DNA of 64,000 nt, taken from the NCBI GenBank assembly GCA_965200355.1, contig OZ241351.1, positions 2,418,001 to 2,482,000 on the forward strand, given 5' to 3'. The notes under the pieces are model-generated. The model had not been told where the DNA came from and did no database searches. It saw nothing but the letters and a program-made list of their open reading frames with translations. The position numbers were made by a program, and so were the translations under genes. Position 1 is the first letter of the stretch; each line of letters opens with the position of its first letter. Source of the DNA: Bin18 sp965200355 (GTDB lineage: Bacteria; Desulfobacterota; Binatia; Bin18). This document shows positions 31,606 to 39,692 of this stretch, piece by piece.

Positions 31606-33402
31606 TTACGACTCGGGCCGGGGTTTTGAGGCAGATGTCGCCAGCCCGGAGCCTCCGGCCTGTGTGGCCGGGGCCTCATCAAGCGGGAGTTCCACCCGTA
31701 CCTCGGTGCCCCGTCCGTGTTGGCTTTGCACTGAGAAACGTCCGCCACAGGAGACGGCCCGTTCGCGCATAGCGAGCAGGCCGTACTGACCGCTCATGGA
31801 CTGTTCCGGCTGAAAACCCTGCCCGTCATCCCGAATCAGCAGCGACACGCCCTTCTGCTCAAAGGTCAGGGCAATCTGCACTTGGTTGGCTTTGGCGTGC
31901 CGCTGGATATTGTACAGCGCTTCCTGGGTAATACGAAAGAGGGTGCGGCTGGTGTGGGTCGGCAGGGGCCAGTCCCCATCATCCGCCTGCATGACGACCT
32001 CAAAGGGTTCGTGCTCCTGCAAGTCGGTCACATAGGCACGCAGGGCCTGCACCAGGCCAAAGTCTTCGAGCATCGGCGGCAACAATCTGTTGGTCAACTG
32101 ACGGCCGAACACGGCAATCGTATCGAGTTCAGCCGCAAGCTTGTGAAAGCGCTCACGACCCGCGGGAGCATGTCGCAGGACGAATTCCTGAAAGCCGCGA
32201 AAGTCCTGGAAAACGCGAAAGAGCGGTGCTTCTATCTGCTGATGCCATGCACTGACAATGCGCTGCCGTTCTTCTTCTTGCGCGTTGAGCACGGCATGGA
32301 GCAGACCGCGCAGTTCCTGCACCGACCGGCGGGCCTCAGCCAGTATGTAAGCACGCTGTACGACCGGGAGAGCCGCGTGCACAATATCCGTGAGCACTTC
32401 GCTGTCTTGGGGCCGAAATCCCGCGGGGTGCTTGCTATCAGACACAAGAAAACAGCCGAGTAAGGAGTCATGGCCAAACGGATGGATGAGGAGATGCCGC
32501 CGGGCCAGTTCGTTGTCAGAGAGCATTTGCAAGCGCGTATACAGGTCCTGTGAGGTAGTGAGGACACTGAGGCCCAGGTCGAGCGTGATCCGCAGGGCAC
32601 CGCCTTTGGAAAAGGAACGATCCCAGGTAGAAGGGGACAGGGTTGGAAAAGACCCGGCCGTTTTGACCCTGACACATCCCTGGGTGTCTGGGTCAAGCAG
32701 GACCACGCACACACCGCGACAGGGAAGACTGTGCCACACTTCCTCAACAAGCCGTTGGAGGAGCGGGTCAAGGTCCAAGCCGGCGAGTTGCTCCTGCCGG
32801 GGCTGGCTGTGGGCGGGGTGCTGCGGGTCTGGAGCCGCTTGCGGAAGGGGGTCCGGCGAGAGGCGTTGTGTAGAAAAAATGCCGGCCAGACCGACCATGC
32901 CCAAAAGCAGGGCACAGCGCAGGGCGAGGCTGGAGTAGCTCTCGGGAATCGAGGCGAGCGGCGGTGGAACGAGGAAGAGCAGCAGCCCGGAAGCGATACT
33001 TGCCGCGAGCGCCATACCGAGGCCCGCCCGCCAGTCAAAGCGGAACGTTGCGATCAGGGTGAGTCCGTACAGATAGGCAGACAGCGGGCTCAACAGGCCG
33101 CCGCTGACGCCACACAACCCGGCGACAAAGATCACATCACTCAGCCCAATGGGAAAAGGCAAGGGCGTTCCTTTGTAGTGACGATAGGCAAAATATTGAC
33201 CAAAGAAACAATACAGGACGCTGCCGAGAAGACAGTATTGGGTCATGGCTTGGAAGAGCGCCGGCGGATTGAGCCAGAGGACTCCGACCCCGCCCCCTAA
33301 GGCAAGCCAACGCAGGCGTGCCAGAATTTTCTCATTTGGAGTGGAGTGGTCCACCGCCCCTTGTAGGGAGGGAGCCCAGAACGCACTATATATTGTTGCC
33401 AT
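31606..33402 (-). CDS. orphan NarL-type sensor histidine kinase with GAF domain
   Basis: This 598-aa protein has five to six hydrophobic helices (about 30-180), a GAF-like sensor region (about 220-360), a HisKA_3-like helix EEERQRIVSAWHQQIEAPL with the phospho-acceptor His, and a HATPase domain (LFRITQEALYNIQRHAKA, then DDGQGF and GQYGLLAMRERA). The canonical ELHD box is degenerate (AWHQ). No response regulator gene adjoins it, so its partner is elsewhere. It sits alone between the LLM operon and a muconolactone-isomerase-like gene. The stimulus is unknown. Confidence 0.83.
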   Translation of the reverse strand: MATIYSAFWAPSLQGAVDHSTPNEKILARLRWLALGGGVGVLWLNPPALFQAMTQYCLLGSVLYCFFGQYFAYRHYKGTPLPFPIGLSDVIFVAGLCGVSGGLLSPLSAYLYGLTLIATFRFDWRAGLGMALAASIASGLLLFLVPPPLASIPESYSSLALRCALLLGMVGLAGIFSTQRLSPDPLPQAAPDPQHPAHSQPRQEQLAGLDLDPLLQRLVEEVWHSLPCRGVCVVLLDPDTQGCVRVKTAGSFPTLSPSTWDRSFSKGGALRITLDLGLSVLTTSQDLYTRLQMLSDNELARRHLLIHPFGHDSLLGCFLVSDSKHPAGFRPQDSEVLTDIVHAALPVVQRAYILAEARRSVQELRGLLHAVLNAQEEERQRIVSAWHQQIEAPLFRVFQDFRGFQEFVLRHAPAGRERFHKLAAELDTIAVFGRQLTNRLLPPMLEDFGLVQALRAYVTDLQEHEPFEVVMQADDGDWPLPTHTSRTLFRITQEALYNIQRHAKANQVQIALTFEQKGVSLLIRDDGQGFQPEQSMSGQYGLLAMRERAVSCGGRFSVQSQHGRGTEVRVELPLDEAPATQAGGSGLATSASKPRPES

Positions 33403-33556
33403 AGGGGTGGAGCCACCATACCGGATAGGGCGTCATGCTGTCCACTGACCGCGGAACGTGGTCGTGGCTCAGCTTGCAATTCTCCCTCATCGGCTCTGGG
33501 GGCAGGACGCGGCCCGGAAAATATGGGGCCACGCCAGCGCGCTGGATAGGATATAT

Positions 33557-33585
33557 TTGACGAATGAGGAGGAGGGCGGTATAGG
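33557..33585 (+). promoter_or_regulatory. strong sigma70-like promoter of the muconolactone-isomerase-like gene
   Basis: TTGACG (33557-33562), a 17-nt spacer and TATAGG (33580-33585) are close to consensus. The predicted start is near 33592. A 12-bp palindrome CCAGCGCGCTGG (33534-33545) lies just upstream and may be an operator. The rest of the 33403-33556 gap shows nothing I recognise. Confidence 0.6.
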
Positions 33586-33624
33586 TCGTGTCAGTTTATT
33601 GCACAGGAGGAAAAGGAGACCGTT

Positions 33625-33945
33625 ATGCTGCTGATGTTCAAAGCGAGGATTAACAAGCCGGCTGATATGTCAAATAAAGATTTTTATACCGTTTGGCGGA
33701 AAGAAGCCGAGGCCGCTTTGGGGGCAAAGGAGGCCGGCGTTATTCAAGGGATTTGGAAGGTCGCGGGCAAACCTGAAGTGCTGGTGGTCATGGATGTGGA
33801 GTCAGGCGATATGCTTGACCAGGCGATCAACGGGCTGCCGATCTGGGAGCTGGGCTATGCGCATATCGTCTCAGACGTTGAAATACTCCCTCTGCGCCCG
33901 TACGAAAACTGGGCTGAAGATTTGAACACCTTATCCCAAGGGTAG
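33625..33945 (+). CDS. muconolactone delta-isomerase-like small protein
   Basis: This 106-aa ferredoxin-like (EthD/YciI/MLE type) protein has MLLMFKARINKPADMSNKDFYTVWRKEAEAA (residues 1-31 in two parts), then VIQGIWKVAGKPEVLVVMDVE and WELGYAHIVSDVEILPL, the pattern of muconolactone isomerases (CatC family). Strong AGGAGGAAAAGGAG precedes the ATG. No beta-ketoadipate genes lie nearby, so the substrate may not be muconolactone. It converges on the Lys-rich gene, with a bidirectional terminator between. Confidence 0.7.
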   Translation: MLLMFKARINKPADMSNKDFYTVWRKEAEAALGAKEAGVIQGIWKVAGKPEVLVVMDVESGDMLDQAINGLPIWELGYAHIVSDVEILPLRPYENWAEDLNTLSQG

Positions 33946-34069
33946 ACCGTCACGGGGGAAGAGCGGAAACATCGCTGCGCTTCCCCCGCTTGTCCTTCCA
34001 CGCTCCTTTGCTCAGCCCTGGTGTTTCACCTCAACTCCGGCACGCTGCCCCAATTGACGTCAGGGACAA

Positions 34070-34101
34070 AAAAAGGACACCCCCTTCAGGGTATCCTTTT
34101 T
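34070..34101. terminator. bidirectional rho-independent terminator
   Basis: A 13-bp near-perfect stem (AAAAAGGACACCC with GGGTATCCTTTTT, one mismatch) and a 6-nt loop carry T-runs usable on both strands. It lies between the convergent 33945 and 34133 gene ends. Confidence 0.8.
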
Positions 34102-34132
34102 CCTGCGTGTCGAGTGCGTCGGCGCGTCAGTC

Positions 34133-34726
34133 TTACGAAACGTCCTGGGTTTCCTCAACGTCGTCCAGATCGTTGAGCAGTGCTTCATCGCTGTCTGTCA
34201 CACTGTCTGTCACACTGTCTGCCGCCTGTCCCGTATCTTGTGGGGCCGGGGACCGTTTTGCGCGACCGCGTATCGGCATCCGATTGCGGACTTCACGCCA
34301 GTGAAAACTACTCGGCGGACTCTGGAGACGCTCAAAGCTTGCCAGCAGCAGGTCCTTGCTGTCTGCCCGTCCAAAGCAATGGTCGCCAATCCACATTTCC
34401 CAGCCGGGACGGATGCTCCCGTCCGGTCCGGTCAGGTCTCGCTTCACAAAAACCGGCGGCGTTGGGGTGGGCGATGATTCCTCTTCGACCACCTGGTCAG
34501 GGGCGACCGGCTCTGAGGGGGGAGGGGCGGGAGGCTCGGTTTTTACCTCAACCGGCTCTGGAGGGAGCTGCCTGGCGGCGACTGTGGTCGGTGTTTTTTT
34601 CTTTGCGGCGGTTTCTTGCCCGGCAGCAGTGCGCAGCGACTTTTTCGCTGGTTTTTTTGTGGATTCCGCCGTCGTCGTATTTTTTGTCTTTTTCTCGGCC
34701 AGCTTCTCAGACGGGCGACTCTTCAT
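34133..34726 (-). CDS. Lys/Pro-rich nucleoid-like protein with unknown C-terminal domain
   Basis: This 197-aa protein has a Lys/Thr/Ala-rich tail (1-50, resembling histone H1-like tails), a Pro-rich linker (52-92), a compact segment (94-150, VFVKRDLTGPDGSIRPGWEMW and FHWREVRNR) and an acidic end with VTDSVTDSD. An exact 12-bp tandem repeat (34192-34215) encodes that part. GGAGAGGAG precedes ATG 34726. An open extension to 34966 is rejected. It is downstream of moaC on the same strand. A nucleic-acid-binding role is suggested by composition only. Confidence 0.6.
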   Translation of the reverse strand: MKSRPSEKLAEKKTKNTTTAESTKKPAKKSLRTAAGQETAAKKKTPTTVAARQLPPEPVEVKTEPPAPPPSEPVAPDQVVEEESSPTPTPPVFVKRDLTGPDGSIRPGWEMWIGDHCFGRADSKDLLLASFERLQSPPSSFHWREVRNRMPIRGRAKRSPAPQDTGQAADSVTDSVTDSDEALLNDLDDVEETQDVS

Positions 34727-34847
34727 GCTGGTCTCCTCTCCGACTGTCGGTCCAGGGTTCCATTTTCCCTGGGGAAATTCAATCCCCTGTCTGCCCGGAG
34801 CCCGGTATGAGAGCGGTTTTTCTTGGTCGGACAGGATGCCGCCTGGG

Positions 34848-35345
34848 TCATCCCGGGCGATGGGAGGGGGTCGCTCTGACGTAGGGACCGCTTTTCCCAC
34901 CACTTTTGTGTTTGAGGCTGATGTCTGAGATGACCATGTCCTTTTCCGCGGCCTTACACATATCATAGATGGTCAGGGCGGTGACGGAAACCGCGGTCAG
35001 AGCTTCCATTTCCACCCCGGTTTTTCCAGCAACTTTGACCTGGGCTTCAATGTCAATATGGCCCGTTTCTGCGTCTGGAGTACACGCCACACGCACCGAT
35101 GAGATGAGCAGCGGGTGGCACAGCGGGATGAGTTCGGCGGTTTTCTTGGCCGCCATAATCCCGGCGACGCGGGCAACCGCGAGCACATCGCCTTTCGGCA
35201 TCTGGCCGGTGGTAATCAGGCGCAGGGTCTCAGGCTGCATGGAGATACGACCCGTTGCGATGGCCTCCCGTGCCGTTACGGACTTCGGACCCACATCCAC
35301 CATCCGGGCCCGCCCGCGCGCGTCAACATGACTCAGCTCTTTCAT
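34848..35345 (-). CDS. moaC: cyclic pyranopterin monophosphate synthase
   Basis: MoaC converts the MoaA product to cyclic pyranopterin monophosphate in molybdenum cofactor synthesis. The 165-aa protein has KGDVLAVARVAGIMAAKKTAELIPLCHPLLIS (residues 51-82 in two parts) with the LCHP active-site His region, and GVEMEALTAVSVTALTIYDMCKA. It matches the family's usual length. GGAG-type spacing is weak. It follows an AKR gene by 27 nt. No moaA, moaB or moaE is in the window. Confidence 0.93.
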   Translation of the reverse strand: MKELSHVDARGRARMVDVGPKSVTAREAIATGRISMQPETLRLITTGQMPKGDVLAVARVAGIMAAKKTAELIPLCHPLLISSVRVACTPDAETGHIDIEAQVKVAGKTGVEMEALTAVSVTALTIYDMCKAAEKDMVISDISLKHKSGGKSGPYVRATPSHRPG

Positions 35346-35372
35346 ATCCCGCTCTCCGACTTGTGAAATGCC

Positions 35373-36668
35373 CTACACCAATCGGAGCAGTTGATCTGCT
35401 CGGAGCAGTTTTGACTGAATCGGCAGCTCGTGAGGGCACGACCTCTCGCACGGGGCCCGGCAGCCGACACACTGAGAAGCGTTCCGGGCGAGGGTAATTT
35501 TGGCATATTCTTCCATGCCGAATCGTTGCTGGCCATAGTTTTCATAATACATGGCGTAGCGCAGGATATCATCGACCGGAACGTCGAACGGACAGGAGGA
35601 GAGGCACTCGCCACAGCCCGGCGGACAATAGTCGTTCGCCACCAGACGGTCGTATTTTTCGAGCAACGCCAGGTCGGGCGGCTGAAACGGTTGCCCGGAG
35701 GCGTGCAGGTATTCGTCGATATGCTGGAGGGATCTGATAGTGACCACCAGACCACTCACGTCAGGATTGGACAGGACCCACTTAAAGGCCGCCTGAGCGA
35801 AGGATTCCCGTTCGGTTGGGGTAAAGTCTGACAACGTGCTATGCCGCGCCCCTTTGAGAGTCTTCATGGCCACCACCCCGACCCCCTTCTGCTTGGCATC
35901 GTGGAAAATGTTCCGCAACTCAGGCCAGTTCCGAAAACTATAGGCCACCATGATAACATCAAAGCGGTCGCTGTCCACTGCGTGGCGCATGACTGCTTCG
36001 AGCCGTGGGGTATGGGAAGAGACCCCTAAAAAGCGCAGTTTGCCCTGCTCCTTGAGGCGGTCAAAGGCTTCGTGGATGTTCGGATTCATCAGCCGCTCAA
36101 TGGAATTGCAGGCATGGATATGCGCCAGGTCAAGATAGTCCGTTCCAATCCGCCGCAGACTGGCTTCAACCGCGGCCATGACCTCTTTGACCGGGGTGGT
36201 ATCGCTCAGATGGCCCTGCGTGGTGCAAAACTTGGAGACGATAAAGAGGGTATCGCGCTGATAGCCTTGAATGCCCTGGCCTAATGTTTTTTCTGACCCG
36301 GCTCGCGAATAATCCGGAGACGTATCAAAATAATTGATCCCCCGGTCAATGGCCCGCCGCACAACATCCGCATTGTCGAGTCCGGCGCAGCCAAAGGAGA
36401 TATCTGAGATATTCATGCCCGTTCGGCCCAACGGACGGTAGCTGCGCACGCGGGCTTCCTGCCAGTCTGGACTTGTCTCTTCTGCTTCGGTTTCAGGCCG
36501 ACTTAAGAGAAACAGTTGGGTTTTATACTCGCAGCCAGCTGCCAGCGCCGCGCCGCCGCCAACCACGCCCAAGGCGGCATTTCTCAGAAACCTGCGCCGA
36601 CTTGTCGGCGTCCGGCCCTGCTCATCCTGCCGGAGTGCTGTTTGCGTCTTGGACTGTTGCCCGTGCAT
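35373..36668 (-). CDS. Tat-exported aldo/keto reductase with two C-terminal [4Fe-4S]-type clusters
   Basis: This 431-aa protein starts with a twin-arginine signal (SRRRFL at 23-28) and a C at position 46 (ALAAGC), suggesting a Tat lipoprotein. The AKR barrel follows (YRPLGRTGMNISDISFGCAGL, residues about 74-94; NYFDTSPDYSRAG with catalytic Asp and Tyr; FIVSKFC; LAHIHAC). The C-terminus has CPPGCGECLSSCP and CVGCRAPCERSCP, two ferredoxin-like cysteine sets. So it is a periplasmic, membrane-tethered AKR linked to an electron-transfer module. ATG 36668 follows GGAGG. It is upstream of moaC. Confidence 0.85.
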   Translation of the reverse strand: MHGQQSKTQTALRQDEQGRTPTSRRRFLRNAALGVVGGGAALAAGCEYKTQLFLLSRPETEAEETSPDWQEARVRSYRPLGRTGMNISDISFGCAGLDNADVVRRAIDRGINYFDTSPDYSRAGSEKTLGQGIQGYQRDTLFIVSKFCTTQGHLSDTTPVKEVMAAVEASLRRIGTDYLDLAHIHACNSIERLMNPNIHEAFDRLKEQGKLRFLGVSSHTPRLEAVMRHAVDSDRFDVIMVAYSFRNWPELRNIFHDAKQKGVGVVAMKTLKGARHSTLSDFTPTERESFAQAAFKWVLSNPDVSGLVVTIRSLQHIDEYLHASGQPFQPPDLALLEKYDRLVANDYCPPGCGECLSSCPFDVPVDDILRYAMYYENYGQQRFGMEEYAKITLARNASQCVGCRAPCERSCPHELPIQSKLLRADQLLRLV

Positions 36669-36761
36669 GGAAAACGGCCTCCTTTTTTTGTATTCCCTTT
36701 TTTCGTGTCGTTGCGGCAGCGTCAAAGAATCCCCTGGAGCCGGACGCAAGCGGAACGGGAT

Positions 36762-37340
36762 TCAGGTCAGCGTGACCCGATGAATCGTTCCTGCCCTCGT
36801 CTGAGTATCAAACAGCGCATAGGCTCCCCGCCGGTCCCGGTCTCGTGGCTGCGAACACGAGCCCGGATTGACAACGACCACGGCGCCGGCCTGATGCACC
36901 AGTGGTACATGCGTATGTCCGAAGCACACCATATCGTAGGGCAGGGTTGCGAACTCGTCCAATCGCTTGCTGCCCGGATAAATATACTCATCATAGGGTT
37001 CCCACGGACTGGCGTGGACCATCAGAATCCGCAGGCCATCGCAGGTCAACTCCTGAGTCCGCGGGGCGTTGGCCAAAAAGGCGAGCGAGGCAGCCGGAAA
37101 GGTCTGCTGACATTTTTTCAGGTAGGCCGGGTTGCGACCACCAAAAAGCACGAGTTCGTGATTGCCTTGAATACAGTGCACACCGGCGTCTTGCAGCAGA
37201 GCGACCGTGTCTGGGCAGAAACGGTATTCACTCACCGCGTCTCCGGGACATAACAATAAATCAGTGGCCGGCATATCGTTGAGCACGCGCCGGAGGGCCG
37301 ACGCATCGGCGTGGATATCGGAGACAATGCCAATTTTCAT
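36762..37340 (-). CDS. YfcE/MJ0936-like phosphodiesterase
   Basis: About 192 aa, a small metallophosphoesterase: KIGIVSDIHADASALRRVL, LCPGDAV, IQGNHELVLFGG, VHASPWEP and CFGHTHVPLV hold the metal ligands. NPGSCSQPRD matches the YfcE family. It hydrolyses phosphodiesters or small phosphates in the cytoplasm. ATG 37340 begins directly at the fold. ATG 37400 adds 20 residues and is possible but less natural. No Shine-Dalgarno is clear. It is the fourth metabolic gene in the leftward run from hisF. Confidence 0.82.
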   Translation of the reverse strand: MKIGIVSDIHADASALRRVLNDMPATDLLLCPGDAVSEYRFCPDTVALLQDAGVHCIQGNHELVLFGGRNPAYLKKCQQTFPAASLAFLANAPRTQELTCDGLRILMVHASPWEPYDEYIYPGSKRLDEFATLPYDMVCFGHTHVPLVHQAGAVVVVNPGSCSQPRDRDRRGAYALFDTQTRAGTIHRVTLT

Positions 37341-37426
37341 AGCGTCAGTCGTAGCCTTGTGGGTCGTTGGGTCAATGTGTATTGCGCGCGCGCTGCTCAT
37401 GCAAGAGGGATGACCACCGCCGCCCG

Positions 37427-37966
37427 CTATGCAACGCTTTGCTCCTCTATCCGCTCACCGGCCAGCAGGCCGTCGAGCGTTACGTCCAGACCACACGCCC
37501 GGGCCAGGACTGTCAGCAGGAGGTCGCTCACGACCCGCTCTTCCCCCTGTCGGTCTCGGGCGCCTTTGGTCAGCGTACACGAATAGACCCGGGTTTCCGC
37601 CGCGGTGCTGAGGCCGATGTGCGCGCGGTGCGCCCCTTTTTTGCTGCGGCCCGTCGCCAGGGCCGCGGTGCAGGCGACGCCAACCACGGGGTCCTGTGCC
37701 GCGTGCAGGCCAGCCGCCCGTGTATAGGCGGATCGGGCCAGGGCCGCCGCGGTTTCAATACACACGGCTTGGTCTGGATTGGCTCCCAGAAATTCGACGA
37801 GCGCGGGAGCACTATACGGGATGACCACCTCAAGTACGGTCCGTGAGGCACCCGGAACCGCCAGCAAATCCGCGATGGCTTGCGTTCCGCCGCCCGTCAC
37901 CACCAGCATGGCCCTGAAAGAGCTGGCATGAATCCGGGCGATGTGTGTGGTGCGGACGGCGGCCAT
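37427..37966 (-). CDS. CinA-like C-terminal (PncC-type) domain protein, apparently lacking the catalytic Ser
   Basis: This 179-aa protein resembles the nicotinamide-nucleotide amidohydrolase domain of CinA: VVTGGGTQAIADLLAVPGASRTVLEVVIPYS (residues about 22-52), then VGVACTAALATGRSKKGAHRAHIGL. The usual SCTGG motif, with the catalytic Ser, reads VVTGGG here. It may be a non-catalytic or differently active relative, similar to a eukaryotic CinA-like domain. It lies 2 nt after the BKACE gene, so probably the same operon. Assignment is moderate. Confidence 0.5.
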   Translation of the reverse strand: MAAVRTTHIARIHASSFRAMLVVTGGGTQAIADLLAVPGASRTVLEVVIPYSAPALVEFLGANPDQAVCIETAAALARSAYTRAAGLHAAQDPVVGVACTAALATGRSKKGAHRAHIGLSTAAETRVYSCTLTKGARDRQGEERVVSDLLLTVLARACGLDVTLDGLLAGERIEEQSVA

Positions 37967-37968
37967 GC

Positions 37969-38835
37969 TCAGGCTTCTATGATGGCCCGCGCCTCATCCG
38001 GCGTTGCCACCTCGTGGCCCATCGCGGTAATGGTTGCCACGGCACGCTCGACAAGTTGCGGGTTGCTTGGTTGTCCTTGCTGGGCGTAGTGGTGGTCTTC
38101 CAGGCCAAGCCGGACATGGCCACCCAGGCTGACGACCTGTGGGATAAACGGGAGATTATCTCCGCCGAGCGTGGCCGCAAACCAATTGCAGCGTACGCCT
38201 TGCAGCATGTCCAAATAGGCTTCCAGGCTTTTGAGTGAAGGGGGCAGGCCAAACGGCAGCTCGGGTCCACCAAAATAGAACTTGAGCAACAACGGTTCGG
38301 TCAGGAGTCCCTGGTCAAGAAAGACCAGCACCGCCCGGAGAAAGCTGGGATCAAAAATCTGGAGCGTTGGTCTCACCCCGCAGGCCCGTGACTGTTCCAG
38401 AAAATACCGAGTGGCCTCATACGAATTCTGATAGACAAAATTGCCGCCCGAGAGCGTTTTTGTGCGCGTGTCATAGGAAACCAGGTTGACCGAGCCGGGG
38501 TCGGCCCAGCCCAGGTCCGGTTTGGTGGCCGGGTCTTTGGCGAGTTCCAGAAAATGGGCAAAGCGTTCAACCGGGTCATCGCCAAACGGAAACGTGGGCC
38601 AGAGAATAGGGTTGCACTCGGCGCGCGTTCGCCTGAACACCTCGCTGTAATACCCCACGTCCTGCACCCAGGTGCCCGTGTCAGGCTCCCTGACATGAAA
38701 ATGCACCGAGGCCGCCCCAGCCTGACAGGTCGCAATGGCATCCGTGGCGATGTCTGCCGGGCTGTAGGCAATATGGGGGTTGTGGGCTTTATCGGCATTG
38801 CCGTTGATTGCTGCCTCAATCATGATCGTGGCCAT
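37969..38835 (-). CDS. beta-keto acid cleavage enzyme (BKACE, DUF849)
   Basis: BKACE proteins condense a beta-keto acid with acetyl-CoA to give acetoacetate and an acyl-CoA (the 3-keto-5-aminohexanoate cleavage enzyme in lysine fermentation is the type member). The 288-aa TIM barrel has SVHFHVRE with zinc-binding His45 and His47, PTLQIFDPSFL and GGHVRLGLEDHHYA. Substrate cannot be assigned. It follows hisF by 15 nt. GGAG in the hisF-BKACE gap serves as ribosome site. A link to histidine or lysine catabolism is not shown. Confidence 0.85.
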   Translation of the reverse strand: MATIMIEAAINGNADKAHNPHIAYSPADIATDAIATCQAGAASVHFHVREPDTGTWVQDVGYYSEVFRRTRAECNPILWPTFPFGDDPVERFAHFLELAKDPATKPDLGWADPGSVNLVSYDTRTKTLSGGNFVYQNSYEATRYFLEQSRACGVRPTLQIFDPSFLRAVLVFLDQGLLTEPLLLKFYFGGPELPFGLPPSLKSLEAYLDMLQGVRCNWFAATLGGDNLPFIPQVVSLGGHVRLGLEDHHYAQQGQPSNPQLVERAVATITAMGHEVATPDEARAIIEA

Positions 38836-38850
38836 AGTCCCTCCTTGAAA

Positions 38851-39642
38851 TCATCGGATGCGCTCCTGATGGTCTGAGAGCCGCACCAGGACCCCGCGCT
38901 CGTCCAGGAAACGCTTGCACTCCTGAATGGAATGTTCCTGGTAATGGAAAATCGAGGCGGCCAGCGCGGCATCGGCCTTGCCTGCGGTGAGACCCTCGTA
39001 AATATGCTGCAAATTCCCCACGCCGCCCGAAGCAATGACCGGAATCGTCACCGCCTCTGCGATAGCGCGCGTGAGCGCGATGTCATAGCCAGCCTTGGTG
39101 CCGTCCCGGTCCATACTGGTCAGCAGGAGTTCGCCCGAGCCCGAGGCTTCCATCCGTTGCGCCCAGGCAACGGCGTCAAGGCCGGTCGGGGTACGCCCGC
39201 CATGAATAAAAACCTCCCAGCCAGACGGCTCGGACTCTGCCCGCCGCTTGGCATCAATCGCCACCACGATGCACTGACTCCCGAAGCGTTCGGCCGCCTG
39301 TTTGACAAACTTGGGCCGGTTGACGGCCGCGGTGTTGATCGAGACTTTATCTGCCCCGGCATTCAGCAGGGCGCGAATATCCTGATTCTCCCGCACCCCA
39401 CCCCCAACGGTCAGGGGCATAAAGACGGTTTCCGCGGTCTTGCGAACAACATCGAGAAGAATCCGCCGCCGTTCGTGCGAGGCCGTAATATCGAGAAACG
39501 TGAGCTCGTCCGCCCCGTCTGCGTCATACCGCTGGGCAACTTCGACCGGGTCGCCAGCATCGCGCAAATCGACAAAATTCACTCCCTTCACCACGCGCCC
39601 TTCTCTCACATCCAGGCACGGAATAATGCGTTTACGCAGCAT
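38851..39642 (-). CDS. hisF: imidazole glycerol phosphate synthase, cyclase subunit
   Basis: HisF with HisH makes imidazole glycerol phosphate and AICAR. The 263-aa barrel has catalytic Asp11 (IIPCLDVREGRVVKGVNF region) and Asp130 (VVAIDAKRR). ATG 39642 starts in the family register. A TTG at 39696 overlaps the preceding stop (TTGA) and could be a translationally coupled start with an 18-aa extension. Separated from hisH-hisA by about 1.6 kb of unrelated genes (papain-like and CBS genes). Confidence 0.92.
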   Translation of the reverse strand: MLRKRIIPCLDVREGRVVKGVNFVDLRDAGDPVEVAQRYDADGADELTFLDITASHERRRILLDVVRKTAETVFMPLTVGGGVRENQDIRALLNAGADKVSINTAAVNRPKFVKQAAERFGSQCIVVAIDAKRRAESEPSGWEVFIHGGRTPTGLDAVAWAQRMEASGSGELLLTSMDRDGTKAGYDIALTRAIAEAVTIPVIASGGVGNLQHIYEGLTAGKADAALAASIFHYQEHSIQECKRFLDERGVLVRLSDHQERIR

Positions 39643-39692
39643 GGGCGCAGTGTCAGGCGTTTGGGCCGCACTGTCAAGAGAGGCGGATGGGC

